A stretch of 64,000 bases of DNA from Rudanella paleaurantiibacter (GTDB lineage Bacteria; Bacteroidota; Bacteroidia; Cytophagales; Spirosomataceae), in assembly GCF_009184635.1 (NCBI RefSeq), contig NZ_WELI01000001.1:124001-188000 (forward strand), in the 5' to 3' direction. The notes under the pieces were generated by a model, which saw only the letters and a program-made list of their open reading frames with translations, was not told the DNA's origin and did no database searches. Both the position numbers and the translations under genes were made by a program. This document shows positions 19,273-27,796 of this stretch, piece after piece (within the stretch, counting starts at the first letter, position 1; every line of letters begins with the position of its first letter).

Positions 19273-19590
19273 ACTGTAACGGCTCATGGTGGGTGGTACC
19301 CGGCGGGCCGGGTGTACTATCAGCATCTAATTACTGGCAATTGGACGCCGATGAAAGCAAACGTACTATGTTTTTATTATGCGTAAAGGTGTCTATTTAT
19401 TTCTAAACCTTCATATGTATTTGGGCGGATTAATCGGTTTATAACTGAGCTTTTACCGGGTCTCTGGCCGCCTTGTATGAAATATTGTACTTGCTGTATT
19501 TGAGCTTGTGTTTAAGTAAGTTTTGAGTATGCTTTTCGGTGTAATTGTGTACGAAGAACCTGAGTAAATAATTGGGGTTCTTTGTCTGTT
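19273..19590. other. 318-nt intergenic region upstream of the esterase gene
   Basis: AT-rich gap between the photolyase stop and the esterase start, both on the minus strand. It holds the promoter candidate at 19358-19387 but no supported ORF or long inverted repeat. Confidence 0.5.
19358..19387 (-). promoter_or_regulatory. Candidate Bacteroidota promoter for the esterase gene
   Basis: Read on the minus strand, 19365-19358 is TACGTTTG, a match to the TAnnTTTG -7 box. A weak TTTAC lies 17 nt upstream in place of the -33 TTTG. It is about 80 nt before the preferred ATG. Confidence 0.4.
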
Positions 19591-21252
19591 TTATCGGCTG
19601 GGCGATTCTTTCGGAATAGCGTGTCGAGTCAGGATGCGCTGTTTTTCGGCTTGACCAATGGCTGTTTTGCGAGGCCGGTGGAGCTCGGTTTGGGCCGCGC
19701 GCCCGGTGACAGCAATGTCGACAACCGGAGCCGGGTAATCGACCCCAACCTGAAACCGATAAAGTGCCTGCTCAAGTGGGGGCATGGTCCAGGGTTGATG
19801 GATGTAGGCGTTGGGGCAATGGGTGAGCTCGGGCACCCACTGTCGGATAAAAACACCCTCGGGGTCATGCTCCTGCGATTGCTTCACGGGGTTGTACACG
19901 CGCACGGTGTTGGTACCGGTCATGCCGGCCTGCATCTGAATCTGCGCGTAGTGAATACCGGGCTCAAAATCGGTGTAGAGCCGTGCCAGATGCAGGGCCC
20001 CCTCTTTCCAGTGTTGAAACAGATGGTGGGTCAGAAATGACGTGAGCATGGCCCGCATCCGAAAGTTAATGTACCCGGTTTGGTTCAGGCAGCGCATACA
20101 GGCGTCTACCAACGGGTACCCGGTGCACCCCTCGGCCCAGGCCTGGTACTGCTCAGGATTGGTGTGTTTGGCGAGGCCGTCGAACGCCCGATTCACATTT
20201 TCGAACTCAATTCGGTCTTCGCTCTCAAACTTCTGGATGAAGTGACAATGCCACCGCAACCGCGACGCAAAGGCGGCTAATTGCCGCTTATGCCTGCTGG
20301 TTCCTTTGGCGGCCTGTTGCGCCCCAAATACCTGCCGAATGCTCAGGCAACCCCATGCGAGGTAGGGCGACAGGCGGCTGCATCCCCGCCGACTTTCGAG
20401 CGGTTTTGAGATGCTCTGCGCGTAGAGGGCTATCCGGTCGGTGAGAAAGGAGTGGAGATACCGGTGGGCATTGTACTCCCCGCCCGGCTGAAAACGTCCA
20501 TTGGGCTGTTGCCACGCATCGGGTAAGGGGCCCCCTTTTTGCTGCTCGTACCAGGTGGGGTCGAGGTGGGCGGGTAGCCAGTGAGGTAGGTCGGGGTGTT
20601 GTTGCGGAGCCCGAACAGTCTGATACCAGCGGGCCGTCCAGTCGGTACGGTTGGTGAGTCGCCGAATCACGCCATTGCTCTGAAACTCCTGCCATTGTAT
20701 GCCCTGCTCGTGGCAGAAACGGGCCACGGCTTTGTCGCGCTCAAAGGTGATGCGCAGGCCCGTTTCTTCGTGTGAAAACAAGTTCTGAATGGTGTATTGG
20801 CTATTTAACTCGGTAAGTACGTCGAGCACTTCCCGGTGAAACACCCAGAGCTGTTGCGGGCCGGGTGCCGGGCGTTCGGCCGCTGTTGGCGGTAGGGGTG
20901 CTTCCTCGTCAAACACAAACGGCAACCATTCTACAGGCTTCGGCGGCTGGATGGTCAATGCCGCCGGGGACGCCAGTTGCAGGTCGGCGAGTTGGCGGTT
21001 GAGGTCGGTAAGGCACTCGTGCACAAAACGCCAATGGCGTCCGTCGTAATTCGGATCAGCCACTACCGAGGGTTCAAAACAATAGAGCAACAACAGCGGG
21101 ACACCGGCCGCGCAGGCGTCGATAGCGGCCTGCAAGGGGGCATGGTCGCGCAGGCGCAGGTCGCGTTTGAACCACAGGATGTTTATCGTCGGGCGTGTCT
21201 CCACAGGGTCGGGCAGGGCCGAATAACTCGGCAAACCCTTCAATGAAGCCAT
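19591..21252 (-). CDS. Cryptochrome/photolyase-family flavoprotein
   Basis: Deoxyribodipyrimidine photolyase/cryptochrome superfamily protein with both domains. The N-terminal Rossmann antenna-binding domain begins [20 protein letters not shown]. The C-terminal helical FAD-binding domain contains [60 protein letters not shown] and [20 protein letters not shown], all characteristic. The ATG at 21252 ([10 protein letters not shown]) is favoured; an ATG at 21303 adds 17 residues. It is divergent from the ABA4-like gene. Light-driven repair of UV-induced pyrimidine dimers is the likely role; a (6-4) or signalling role cannot be excluded. Confidence 0.92.
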   Translation of the reverse strand: MASLKGLPSYSALPDPVETRPTINILWFKRDLRLRDHAPLQAAIDACAAGVPLLLLYCFEPSVVADPNYDGRHWRFVHECLTDLNRQLADLQLASPAALTIQPPKPVEWLPFVFDEEAPLPPTAAERPAPGPQQLWVFHREVLDVLTELNSQYTIQNLFSHEETGLRITFERDKAVARFCHEQGIQWQEFQSNGVIRRLTNRTDWTARWYQTVRAPQQHPDLPHWLPAHLDPTWYEQQKGGPLPDAWQQPNGRFQPGGEYNAHRYLHSFLTDRIALYAQSISKPLESRRGCSRLSPYLAWGCLSIRQVFGAQQAAKGTSRHKRQLAAFASRLRWHCHFIQKFESEDRIEFENVNRAFDGLAKHTNPEQYQAWAEGCTGYPLVDACMRCLNQTGYINFRMRAMLTSFLTHHLFQHWKEGALHLARLYTDFEPGIHYAQIQMQAGMTGTNTVRVYNPVKQSQEHDPEGVFIRQWVPELTHCPNAYIHQPWTMPPLEQALYRFQVGVDYPAPVVDIAVTGRAAQTELHRPRKTAIGQAEKQRILTRHAIPKESPSR

Positions 21253-21343
21253 TGTTGACCCTTTTTGTTTTGGGCCGGTTAGAGACCTGACCTCGCTTGC
21301 CATTGCACGGCCAACGTGTTACATTATAATCCGCCTAATCTTG

Positions 21344-21351
21344 TACCTTCG
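21344..21351 (+). promoter_or_regulatory. Candidate -7 box for the ABA4-like gene
   Basis: TACCTTCG matches TAnnTTYG and lies 28 nt before the ATG at 21380. No good -33 TTTG is present at the usual spacing, so support is limited. Confidence 0.3.
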
Positions 21352-21379
21352 GATTCAATCCTGCACAACCAAACCTGAT

Positions 21380-21805
21380 ATGACTCCCGAAACCGCTTTC
21401 ACGCTGGCCAACGCGCTGGTGTTTCCGCAATGGTTGCTGATGGCCGTAGCCCCGCGCTGGCGGGTGACCCAATGGCTTGTGACAACGCTCGTAATCCCGA
21501 TGGTTCTGGCCGTGATGTACCTGGCCTACCTCTTCACCGGCTCGAAACCGCTTGACTTTATGGCTTTCAGCACGTTGCAGGGTGTTATGTCGCTGTTGGG
21601 TTCGGGCGACAAAGGCCCGGCCCTGGCGGGTTGGGTTCATTACCTCGCCTTCGATCTGGTAGCCGGTAGCTGGGTACTCCGCGACGGGCAGCAACGCCAG
21701 ATTCACCACGGTTTGCTGGTTCCCTGTCTGCTATTCTGTTTCATGCTTGGTCCCACGGGCTTACTGTTGTATGGAATTGTGCGGCTGGTGGCATCCCGGA
21801 AGTAA
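21380..21805 (+). CDS. ABA4-like (DUF4281) membrane protein
   Basis: 141-residue, four-helix integral membrane protein of the ABA4-like family, named for the plant neoxanthin-synthesis protein. Landmarks are the N-terminal TPETAFTLANALVFPQWLLM, the motif GWVHYLAFDLVAGSWVLRD and the last helix pair FMLGPTGLLLYGIVRLV. In bacteria these proteins are often near photolyases or carotenoid genes; here it is divergent from the photolyase, which fits a light-response or carotenoid-related role (inference). The start at ATG 21380 is chosen because the upstream TTG at 21341 adds non-conserved residues and overlaps the promoter candidate. Confidence 0.85.
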   Translation: MTPETAFTLANALVFPQWLLMAVAPRWRVTQWLVTTLVIPMVLAVMYLAYLFTGSKPLDFMAFSTLQGVMSLLGSGDKGPALAGWVHYLAFDLVAGSWVLRDGQQRQIHHGLLVPCLLFCFMLGPTGLLLYGIVRLVASRK

Positions 21806-21826
21806 ACAGCTATGATTTGCTTCCGG
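21796..21826 (+). promoter_or_regulatory. Hairpin enclosing the start codon of the TIMP-like gene
   Basis: CCGGAAG at 21796-21802 pairs with CTTCCGG at 21820-21826, with further partial pairing inside (AAA with TTT). The stop codon of the ABA4-like gene (21803-21805) and the ATG of the next gene (21812) both lie inside. It could couple translation of the two genes. Confidence 0.4.
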
Positions 21827-22402
21827 CAACCTCCTATTTTCTTTGGCCTTTTACTGGGACTCTGGCTCTGTAAACCATACTCAGGTTACGGCTGTAGCTG
21901 CGATCCATTGCGTAGCGTTCAGGCAGAGTACCAGGCAGCTGATTTAGTGGTTTACGGACGAATAAAGATAATGAGGTTTCTGCCCTGGGCTGACACGCAA
22001 ACAGTCAATCTACTGGAGGGGGCTTGGCTACTCAAGACCGTTGCCCGTTTGCCTGCTCACCCTCATATTTGGGGCTCAACCCGCGCAGTAATCATCGAAG
22101 TACTACATGGTTTTAAAGGTGCTCACAAGGGAGATGTTATCACGGTGTTTACGCCTGTTAGGATAGCTGCCTGCGGCTACAACTTTGCCAGTGTAAGTGC
22201 GAATTATATCATCTATGCGATCAGAGATAATTTCGATGGAAGTAGCCAGATTCAGGCGCGTCTGTCTCGGCCTTTTACATTGGATACCTTCTGGACAAGC
22301 CGCTGTAACCGCACGCAACCGTATTCGATCCGCGAAATCACTGCTCTGGAAAAACTCCAGTCAGGCAGTGAAAAGTATGTAAATCGGCGAAAATCGGGCT
22401 AA
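21812..22402 (+). CDS. TIMP/NTR-like cysteine-rich secreted protein
   Basis: 196-residue protein with a signal peptide (MICFRQPPIFFGLLLGLWLC) followed directly by the motif YGCSCDPLRSVQAEYQAADL. This CxC start, then the strand VVYGRI, the inner CGYNFASVSANYIIYAI and the closing SRCNRTQPYS, match bacterial tissue-inhibitor-of-metalloproteinase (NTR domain) proteins. Cys spacing predicts disulfides, so the protein should be periplasmic or surface exposed. The name comes from fold similarity; inhibitor activity has not been shown for most bacterial members. It lies 6 nt after the ABA4-like gene. Confidence 0.75.
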   Translation: MICFRQPPIFFGLLLGLWLCKPYSGYGCSCDPLRSVQAEYQAADLVVYGRIKIMRFLPWADTQTVNLLEGAWLLKTVARLPAHPHIWGSTRAVIIEVLHGFKGAHKGDVITVFTPVRIAACGYNFASVSANYIIYAIRDNFDGSSQIQARLSRPFTLDTFWTSRCNRTQPYSIREITALEKLQSGSEKYVNRRKSG

Positions 22403-22424
22403 TTGGCGTCATTCGCGTGCTATT

Positions 22425-22910
22425 CTATCGCAACTCCTTCCAGCTATACGCGTACAAGCCCACAAAAATGAGGCTGAAAAACACGCCAAATGAAGTGTGC
22501 AATGCGCTGAAACCAAGTAAGGCAATGGGCGCAATGATACCCACCAATACGCCCGTTACATACACGAAAAAACCCAGCCGACGCCCGAAGAACATTAGCA
22601 AGGCACCCACCAGCGTGATGAGGTTGTAGACAAAGCTCGAAGCGGCCAACGGCCGAATTTCTTCGGGGTCGCCGGGGATGGGATCATCGCTATTAGAGCG
22701 GTCTTCGAAATACTCAGGGGGTTTGGTGGGGTCCACCTCGCGCGGGCGGTCGATGCGCTGGGTGCGGGCCACGTCGGCTGTTCGGGTGTATGATGTGGCA
22801 CTATCGATAAGGCCGATTCCGCAGCTCATAAACGTCAGGATGCACAGCAGGGTCAGAAAGTCGGAGCGTTTGGGGCGGGCCGACGGGGTCGCAGAATCAG
22901 ATGAAGTCAT
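22425..22910 (-). CDS. Small four-helix membrane protein, unknown function
   Basis: 161-residue protein with an N-terminal cytoplasmic tail (SSDSATPSARPKRSD), a first TM (about 18-38), an acidic polar loop with PREVDPTKPPEYFEDRSNSD, then three closely spaced TM helices (SSFVYNLITLVGALLMFFGR onward) to a short basic end (YSWKELR). I do not recognise a named family. The ATG at 22910 is preferred; a longer frame to 23027 would run over the divergent promoter and has no membrane-protein character. Confidence 0.7.
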   Translation of the reverse strand: MTSSDSATPSARPKRSDFLTLLCILTFMSCGIGLIDSATSYTRTADVARTQRIDRPREVDPTKPPEYFEDRSNSDDPIPGDPEEIRPLAASSFVYNLITLVGALLMFFGRRLGFFVYVTGVLVGIIAPIALLGFSALHTSFGVFFSLIFVGLYAYSWKELR

Positions 22911-22915
22911 CGTTT

Positions 22916-22946
22916 TTTGAATTCGTATAAATCCGGTATAGTTTTG
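22916..22946 (+). promoter_or_regulatory. Bacteroidota consensus promoter for the SCP2-like gene
   Basis: TTTG at 22916-22919, a 19-nt spacer, and TAGTTTTG at 22939-22946: an exact match to the TTTG-N19-TAnnTTTG consensus. The predicted transcription start is about 80 nt upstream of the ATG at 23034. The opposite strand carries a related TACGTTTTG just downstream that could serve the divergent membrane-protein gene. Confidence 0.6.
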
Positions 22947-23033
22947 ACAAAACGTAGTACGCCAACAGGCGGCCTCCCCGGCAGGGTAGCCATTACGTTT
23001 CAAAGAGCAAAACAAACGAAAAACCAATTACCA

Positions 23034-23330
23034 ATGACTTTACAGGAACTTACTGAGCAGATCCGACTGAAAGCCGCCCATGCCGACGGCCTCGACGCTA
23101 CCGTGAAAATTGATACCGATCAGGGCCCTATTTTTATCGACGCCCGTCAGTCGCCCGCCGTCGTAACTAACGACGATCAGCCCGCCGATACGACTATCTC
23201 GGTCAGTGTGTCTGACCTCGTAAAGATGGGTTCCGGCGATATGAACCCCATGATGGCCTTCATGACCGGTAAGCTGAAAGTAAAAGGCGATATGGGTCTG
23301 GCCATGAAAATGGGGCAGATTATGGGATAA
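23034..23330 (+). CDS. SCP2 sterol-binding-domain-like protein
   Basis: 98-residue stand-alone SCP2-type domain, a small lipid-binding fold. Typical features are the N-terminal helix LQELTEQIRLKAAHADG, the strand VKIDTDQGPIFIDA and the ending MAFMTGKLKVKGDMGLAMKM, which is the hallmark of SCP2 proteins (GKLKVxGD followed by an amphipathic helix). No signal peptide, so cytosolic. The ATG at 23034 is chosen over an in-frame upstream start because it opens directly on the domain and follows the consensus promoter. Ligand unknown; fatty acyl or isoprenoid lipids are usual candidates. Confidence 0.88.
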   Translation: MTLQELTEQIRLKAAHADGLDATVKIDTDQGPIFIDARQSPAVVTNDDQPADTTISVSVSDLVKMGSGDMNPMMAFMTGKLKVKGDMGLAMKMGQIMG

Positions 23331-23468
23331 GGTGAATGAGCGATTGGGCGAATGAGTGATTGAGTGAAGGGAGAAAGGAGACTCTGCCCTCTTTTATGTA
23401 AGCATATCGAGGAAACGCCGTTTTCGGGTTTCATTCACCCAATCACTCATTCGCTCAATCACTCATTG
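23331..23468. repeat. Word-built inverted repeat (GAATGAG/GATTGAG type)
   Basis: Left arm 23331-23368 and right arm 23429-23468 share words GAATGAG, GATTGAG and GATTGGG separated by TGA/CGA. A 15-nt core GCGAATGAGTGATTG in the left arm has its exact complement in the right. The element starts right after the SCP2 stop and ends 1 nt before the next ATG (23470). It uses the same vocabulary as 9829-9914. Confidence 0.8.
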
Positions 23469-23469
23469 T

Positions 23470-24852
23470 ATGAAGCGTCGCAACTTTCTCAAAACCAGCG
23501 CCGTGGCGGCCGCTGGTTTTTATATTGTACCCCGGCACGTGCTGGGGCGGGGCTTTGTGGCCCCCTCCGATAAACTGAATATTGCCGCTGTGGGCTGTGG
23601 CGGCAAAGCTGACTACAATATTCAGCAGGCCTACAATGGGGGCACCGACAATGTGGTGGCCCTTTGCGATGTGGACGACCGGCAGTCTAAAAAGTACCGG
23701 GCCAAGTTTCCGCAGGCACCATACTTTAAGGATTACCGGCACCTGTTCGATCAGGCCGGGAAAACCTTCGACGCGGTCATTATCAGCACGCCCGACCACA
23801 TGCACGCACCCATCGCTATGGCGGCTATGCAATTGGGTAAGCACGTGTACGTAGAAAAACCCCTCACGCACAACATTCACGAGGCCCGGATGCTCACCGA
23901 AGCCGCCCGCAAATACAAAGTGGTGACCCAAATGGGCAATCAGGGTAGCAGTGGCGATGCCACCCGGCACATTGAGACGTACATTCAGAAAGGTCTCATC
24001 GGGCGCGTACACAAAGTGGAGTGCTGGACCAACCGCCCCGTTTGGCCGCAGGGGGTGAAGTCGCCCAAAGACCGGGGCGAAAGCCAGCCCGTACCGCCTG
24101 AGGTCGACTGGAAACTGTGGCTGGGGGTGGCTCCGTTCCGCGAGTATCACGAGGCTTACATGCCGTTCCGGTGGCGGGGCTACTGGGATTTTGGAACCGG
24201 GGCGCTCGGCGATATGGGTTGCCATTTTATGGATGTACCCTTCCGCGCTCTGAAACTCAAATACCCCACTTCGGTCGAGTGTAGCGTGGGTTCGGTGTAC
24301 GCCGATTTTTTTCAGGAGGCCTTTTTCGACGATGTGTGCCCACCTTCGGCGGCTATTCACCTCACATTTCCATCGGCCGACCCCAAGGTGAAGGAGATTA
24401 AGTTTTCGTGGTATGATGGAGGCATCCGGCCGGCCTTGCCCGACGGCATACCCTACGAAGTAATGTTTGCCAGTCAGGACGGGGGCATGATTTTCTACGG
24501 CTCCAAAGGGATGCTCACGGCGGGCCTGTTTGGCAATAATCCGCGCCTGTTTCCCGAAGAAAAATTTAACGGCAAAAAGCTCCCTGACCCCGAAAAGCCG
24601 CTGGTGGAGGGCAACGTAGAAGGGCATCAGCAGCAATGGGTCAAAGCCTGCAAGCAGGGGTACGGCGCTTACACCTCGTCGTCATTCGAGGAGGCCGGGC
24701 CGCTCACCGAAACCGTACTGATGGGCAATCTGGCTACCCGTAGTTTTATGTACCGCGAGGGCAAGCAGTTTCCGGGTCGCAAAAAACTGCTTTGGGACGG
24801 CGAAGCGATGCGTATCACCAACTTCGATTACGCCAATCAGTTTGTGAAATAG
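23470..24852 (+). CDS. Gfo/Idh/MocA-family oxidoreductase, Tat-exported
   Basis: 460-residue NAD(P)-dependent oxidoreductase family protein. The leader MKRRNFLKTSAVAAAGFYIV is a twin-arginine signal, so the enzyme is likely folded with cofactor and exported to the periplasm, common in Bacteroidota sugar catabolism. The Rossmann fold begins KLNIAAVGCGGKADYNIQQA. The family motif around the catalytic Lys is visible as GKHVYVEKPLTHNIHEARML (EKP). The C-terminal alpha/beta domain includes WRGYWDFGTGALGDMGCHFM, typical of the large 'Gfo/Idh bacterial type' group. The sugar substrate cannot be predicted. The stop overlaps the start of the purine-rich repeat. Confidence 0.92.
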   Translation: MKRRNFLKTSAVAAAGFYIVPRHVLGRGFVAPSDKLNIAAVGCGGKADYNIQQAYNGGTDNVVALCDVDDRQSKKYRAKFPQAPYFKDYRHLFDQAGKTFDAVIISTPDHMHAPIAMAAMQLGKHVYVEKPLTHNIHEARMLTEAARKYKVVTQMGNQGSSGDATRHIETYIQKGLIGRVHKVECWTNRPVWPQGVKSPKDRGESQPVPPEVDWKLWLGVAPFREYHEAYMPFRWRGYWDFGTGALGDMGCHFMDVPFRALKLKYPTSVECSVGSVYADFFQEAFFDDVCPPSAAIHLTFPSADPKVKEIKFSWYDGGIRPALPDGIPYEVMFASQDGGMIFYGSKGMLTAGLFGNNPRLFPEEKFNGKKLPDPEKPLVEGNVEGHQQQWVKACKQGYGAYTSSSFEEAGPLTETVLMGNLATRSFMYREGKQFPGRKKLLWDGEAMRITNFDYANQFVK

Positions 24853-24968
24853 GGAGAAAAGGAGAGAAGAAGGAAAGGAAGAAAGGGAGGAAAGGAGAAG
24901 ATGAAACTACGCTTGCGTCCCTTTCCTCCTTTCCTCCTTTCCTCCTTTCCTCCCTTTCTCCTTTTTCC
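24851..24968. repeat. Purine/pyrimidine word-built inverted repeat (GGAGGAAA type)
   Basis: The left arm 24851-24900 is almost pure purine (GGAGAAA, GGAAAGGA and GGGAGGAAA units). The right arm 24918-24968 is the complementary pyrimidine run of TCCTCCTT words. The 17-nt spacer is the only mixed sequence. The arms exactly fill the gap between the convergent stop codons of the Gfo/Idh and DUF2382 genes. It could also form triplex (H-DNA) structures. Confidence 0.8.
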
Positions 24969-26023
24969 TACAACCCCCGATTCGTTACGTCACGTTCGGG
25001 GTCGATGGTGCGGTCGGAGTCGGTGCGGTGCATATCGGCGTTGGTACCCGACAGGTTTTGCACGTCGACATCGGTATGGCGCACCGTATCGCGGATGGTC
25101 TCGTCGCGTTCGGTCACGTCTTTATTCAGGCGAACCTCTTCCACAACCCGGGCCTCTTTGCCCACCACGGGTACCTCAGCATGTTCCACCATTTCGACGT
25201 CGCCCTCGCGGAAAGCCGTAAAATCGGCGTCGGTGGCCGGGCGGTTCACGGGGTTGCGCTCAACCCGGACCCGCTCTTCGCGCAGGCGGACGCTCTCTTC
25301 TACGGGCCGTTCTACGATCCGGCTCCGCAGCCGCATACCGCCCCGTTCTACGGTCCGCTTGCCTACGTTCAGCTGTTCGTCGATAATCGGAATGTTGAGG
25401 CTCTCGTCGTTTGTGGTGTTTCTGAACTCGTCCCGATCCATCCGGCCCCGATCCAAATTATCGTGCTCATTCAGGTTGGTATCGGCATAATTGGTCGTAC
25501 CTGAAGTGGTAATGCCTGAGGTGACACCGTAGGCCGGGGCAAGTGGGTCGGCCGATACACCGGTGCCCAGCGTTGAACCCGGGTAGCCCTCGTCGGTTGT
25601 GTACGAGCCCCGGTTACCAGCATAGGTGCCGCTCCGGTATTGTTCGGCCCGCTCGTCGACATCAATCGCACCGGCATCGTCCATAATATCGGCTGCCCGC
25701 TGGGCTTCATCGGCATCCATGGCGTGTACGGTCAGAATAGAGTGACGGTCGCCCACGGTGGTGTAATTGTCGCGCATCCGCCGATCGTCGTCATCGTCGG
25801 TGCCAAAGAGCGACGCAAAGAACCCGCTAATGCCGCCTTTTTCCTCGCGGTGTTCGTGGGTGTATGAGCTATCAGTTTGGTACGAGCTGCTGCCAGTCAT
25901 GTCTGAGCTGGTTTGCGCTGAAAGGTCGATGTTGTTGCGCGAGAAACCCGCTTCCATCAATTCCTGCATTGCCTGTTGGGCTTCTGAGGCATCATCGAAG
26001 ACGCCGATCACGGTCTGTGCCAT
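24968..26023 (-). CDS. YsnF/AvaK-type DUF2382 stress-related protein
   Basis: 351-residue cytosolic protein. The N-terminus (AQTVIGVFDDASEAQQAMQE) is a GsiB/YflT-like 'general stress protein 17M' domain with an acidic GISGFFASLFGTDDDDD segment and a mid-domain VHAMDADEAQRAADIMDDAG. Residues about 215-330 form the DUF2382 (YsnF/AvaK) module with repeated short basic-acidic strands (LNVGKRTVERGGMRLRSRIV, then RPVEESVRLREERVRVERNP). A low-complexity Ser/Thr/Gly/Tyr region lies between. It is next to a second, shorter DUF2382 gene in the same operon. Role unknown, linked to stress in related bacteria. Confidence 0.85.
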   Translation of the reverse strand: MAQTVIGVFDDASEAQQAMQELMEAGFSRNNIDLSAQTSSDMTGSSSYQTDSSYTHEHREEKGGISGFFASLFGTDDDDDRRMRDNYTTVGDRHSILTVHAMDADEAQRAADIMDDAGAIDVDERAEQYRSGTYAGNRGSYTTDEGYPGSTLGTGVSADPLAPAYGVTSGITTSGTTNYADTNLNEHDNLDRGRMDRDEFRNTTNDESLNIPIIDEQLNVGKRTVERGGMRLRSRIVERPVEESVRLREERVRVERNPVNRPATDADFTAFREGDVEMVEHAEVPVVGKEARVVEEVRLNKDVTERDETIRDTVRHTDVDVQNLSGTNADMHRTDSDRTIDPERDVTNRGL

Positions 26024-26053
26024 GGTTTTGTTTTTTTAACGTTGATACTTCAT

Positions 26054-26512
26054 TTATAACTCAGCAGATGAGTCCGTTGGGGGTGATGCACTGGGTACCC
26101 GTTCGACGCTGACCGTCTCCTGCCGTAGCGACACGGTCTCCTGCCGATAGGTGTGCACGGGCTTGCGGGTAATGTGAACTTCTTCGACCAAAATCAGTCG
26201 TTTAAGAATTGTTACCTCTTCGCGCAGCACGGGTATGATGAGCGTATCGCCCTCGTGCCGTACCGGGGGAGCTGTATCGATAACCTGATTGACGGCCACC
26301 CGATAGACCTCCGTTTCTTCATGCATTTCGGGCAACTCAACCGACTGCACCGTTTCCTCGACCGATTTGCTTACCCGAAGGCGACCCGTTTCGACAAGCT
26401 GGCTATCCACCCGTAGTTCTTCCGCCCGAACCGGAATCACCACTGAGTTGGTCTGCTCAAATGGCCCTGGCTCCTGTTCTGTGTTGGGCTGCTTTTCCGG
26501 TTGATTATCCAT
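26054..26512 (-). CDS. DUF2382 (YsnF/AvaK) domain protein
   Basis: 152-residue protein made almost only of the DUF2382 domain. Two matching half-repeats are visible: VVIPVRAEELRVDSQLVETG with RLRVSKSVEETVQSVELPEM, and TLIIPVLREEVTILKRLILV with EEVHITRKPVHTYRQETVSL. It ends in a Ser/Pro-rich tail. It is upstream of the longer DUF2382 gene by 30 nt, and the two are evidently cotranscribed and paralogous. Confidence 0.85.
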   Translation of the reverse strand: MDNQPEKQPNTEQEPGPFEQTNSVVIPVRAEELRVDSQLVETGRLRVSKSVEETVQSVELPEMHEETEVYRVAVNQVIDTAPPVRHEGDTLIIPVLREEVTILKRLILVEEVHITRKPVHTYRQETVSLRQETVSVERVPSASPPTDSSAEL

Positions 26513-26682
26513 TTATTTATTGCCTATGGGTTTAGTAGGTGAACAGGTGGGGGTGCGGGTTGTTTTGAAAAATTTCGTTATCCGAATTAAATTTTTCGTG
26601 AGCCTGCTCGGGTAAATAGGTGGTTTCTTTGACTGATAAATAGGTTAGAGTGAACGCCGTTGAGTAAGCATATTGAGCGTCA

Positions 26683-26714
26683 TTTAGGACTATTCCGATA
26701 AAGCCCTATTTTTG
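26683..26714 (+). promoter_or_regulatory. Candidate promoter for the glycosyltransferase operon
   Basis: TATTTTTG at 26707-26714 matches TAnnTTTG. TTTA at 26683-26686, 20 nt upstream, is one base off the -33 TTTG. It gives a short leader before the TTG start at 26737. Confidence 0.45.
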
Positions 26715-26736
26715 TTGCGTACAATCACCACCTGCT

Positions 26737-27717
26737 TTGGACAGTTCGACGGTAACTCCCTCTGATACCATTTACGTTGTTATTCCTCTTTTCAATGATT
26801 GGGAGGCACTAAGCCTGTTGCTCGAACGGATGCGCGCGGTGGTGCCCGCTCCCTTACTGGACCGGCTCTCGTTTCTGGTGGTCGATGACTGTTCGGCGCA
26901 GGATTACCGCACGTTGCCAACGGGCATTGGGCGGTCGTTGTCTATTCTGCGTTTGTATCGCAACGTGGGCCATCAGAAGGCCATTGCCCTGGGGTTGTCG
27001 TACCTGGCCGACGAGAAAGTGTCCTGCCCGGTGATTGTGATGGATTCCGACGGTGAAGACCAACCCGAAGACATTGCCCGGCTGGTGGCAGCTTCGGAGC
27101 AGCAACCCGGCCATGTGGTGTTTGCGCACCGTGCCAAACGCCGGGAGCGACTCCTGTTTCGGGTGTTTTATTCCCTCTACAAAGGCATGTTCCGGCTGCT
27201 GACGGGCAAGGTAATTACGTTTGGTAATTTCAGCCTGGTACCGGCCCCGCTGCTGCGTAAACTGGCGCACGTGTCGGAGATCTGGAATAATTATCCCGGC
27301 GGAGTTATCCGGTCGCGGTTACCCTACACGGCCATTCCGCTCGAACGTGGCAAGCGGCTGGCGGGCGAGTCGAAAATGAATTTTGTATCGCTCATTCTGC
27401 ACGGCCTCAGCACCGTGTCGGTCCTGATGGATACCACGGCCGTGCGTATTGCCTTATTTTGTGTGCTGGCTGCAGCGGCCTCGGTAGTGGGCATTGGTTT
27501 GGTGGTGGTGGTGCGGTTCTTTACTGATTTTGGCCCTAAGCCGGGGGTACCCAGCTGGGGCAGTTTTCTGGTGTTTTCGTTTCTGGTGGTGATTATGCAG
27601 GCCTTCCTGATCTCGCTACTTCTGGTTTTTATTGTGTTGACCTACCGTACCCAACCGCAGTTCATTCCGGCTATTGAGTACCAAAGCTTTGTAGAACGGC
27701 GAGAGGTAATATACTGA
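26737..27717 (+). CDS. GT2 glycosyltransferase, DPM-synthase/GtrB-like
   Basis: 326-residue family 2 glycosyltransferase likely transferring a sugar from a nucleotide donor to a polyprenyl phosphate. The GT-A domain starts IYVVIPLFNDWEALSLLLER, with the nucleotide-binding VVDDCS (about 48-53) and the metal motif MDSDGEDQPEDI (about 101-112). Two C-terminal TM helices (about 230-255 and 270-300) anchor it. No ATG precedes the domain, so the TTG at 26737 is the best start. It heads a four-gene run with two membrane GT-C-like proteins and another GT2, a set typical of surface polysaccharide or glycolipid decoration. Confidence 0.9.
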   Translation: MDSSTVTPSDTIYVVIPLFNDWEALSLLLERMRAVVPAPLLDRLSFLVVDDCSAQDYRTLPTGIGRSLSILRLYRNVGHQKAIALGLSYLADEKVSCPVIVMDSDGEDQPEDIARLVAASEQQPGHVVFAHRAKRRERLLFRVFYSLYKGMFRLLTGKVITFGNFSLVPAPLLRKLAHVSEIWNNYPGGVIRSRLPYTAIPLERGKRLAGESKMNFVSLILHGLSTVSVLMDTTAVRIALFCVLAAAASVVGIGLVVVVRFFTDFGPKPGVPSWGSFLVFSFLVVIMQAFLISLLLVFIVLTYRTQPQFIPAIEYQSFVERREVIY

Positions 27718-27790
27718 CGTTGGATACTGGACGTTAGACGCTGGACTAAAACCGAAAGTCTATTGTCTAACGTCCAGTAGCTAACGTTCT
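27716..27790. repeat. Inverted repeat (TACTGGACGTTAGAC type)
   Basis: TACTGGACGTTAGAC at 27725-27739 has its exact complement at 27765-27779. The flanks extend the pairing imperfectly with related words (ACGTTGGA and CTAACGTT). It fills the gap between the first GT2 gene and the first GT-C-like gene. Confidence 0.75.
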
Positions 27791-27796
27791 CTACTT

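Noticed and set aside
24851-24968. CRISPR-like array
   Set aside because: Repeats are short, degenerate, contiguous and mirrored in the second arm; there are no spacers and no cas genes.
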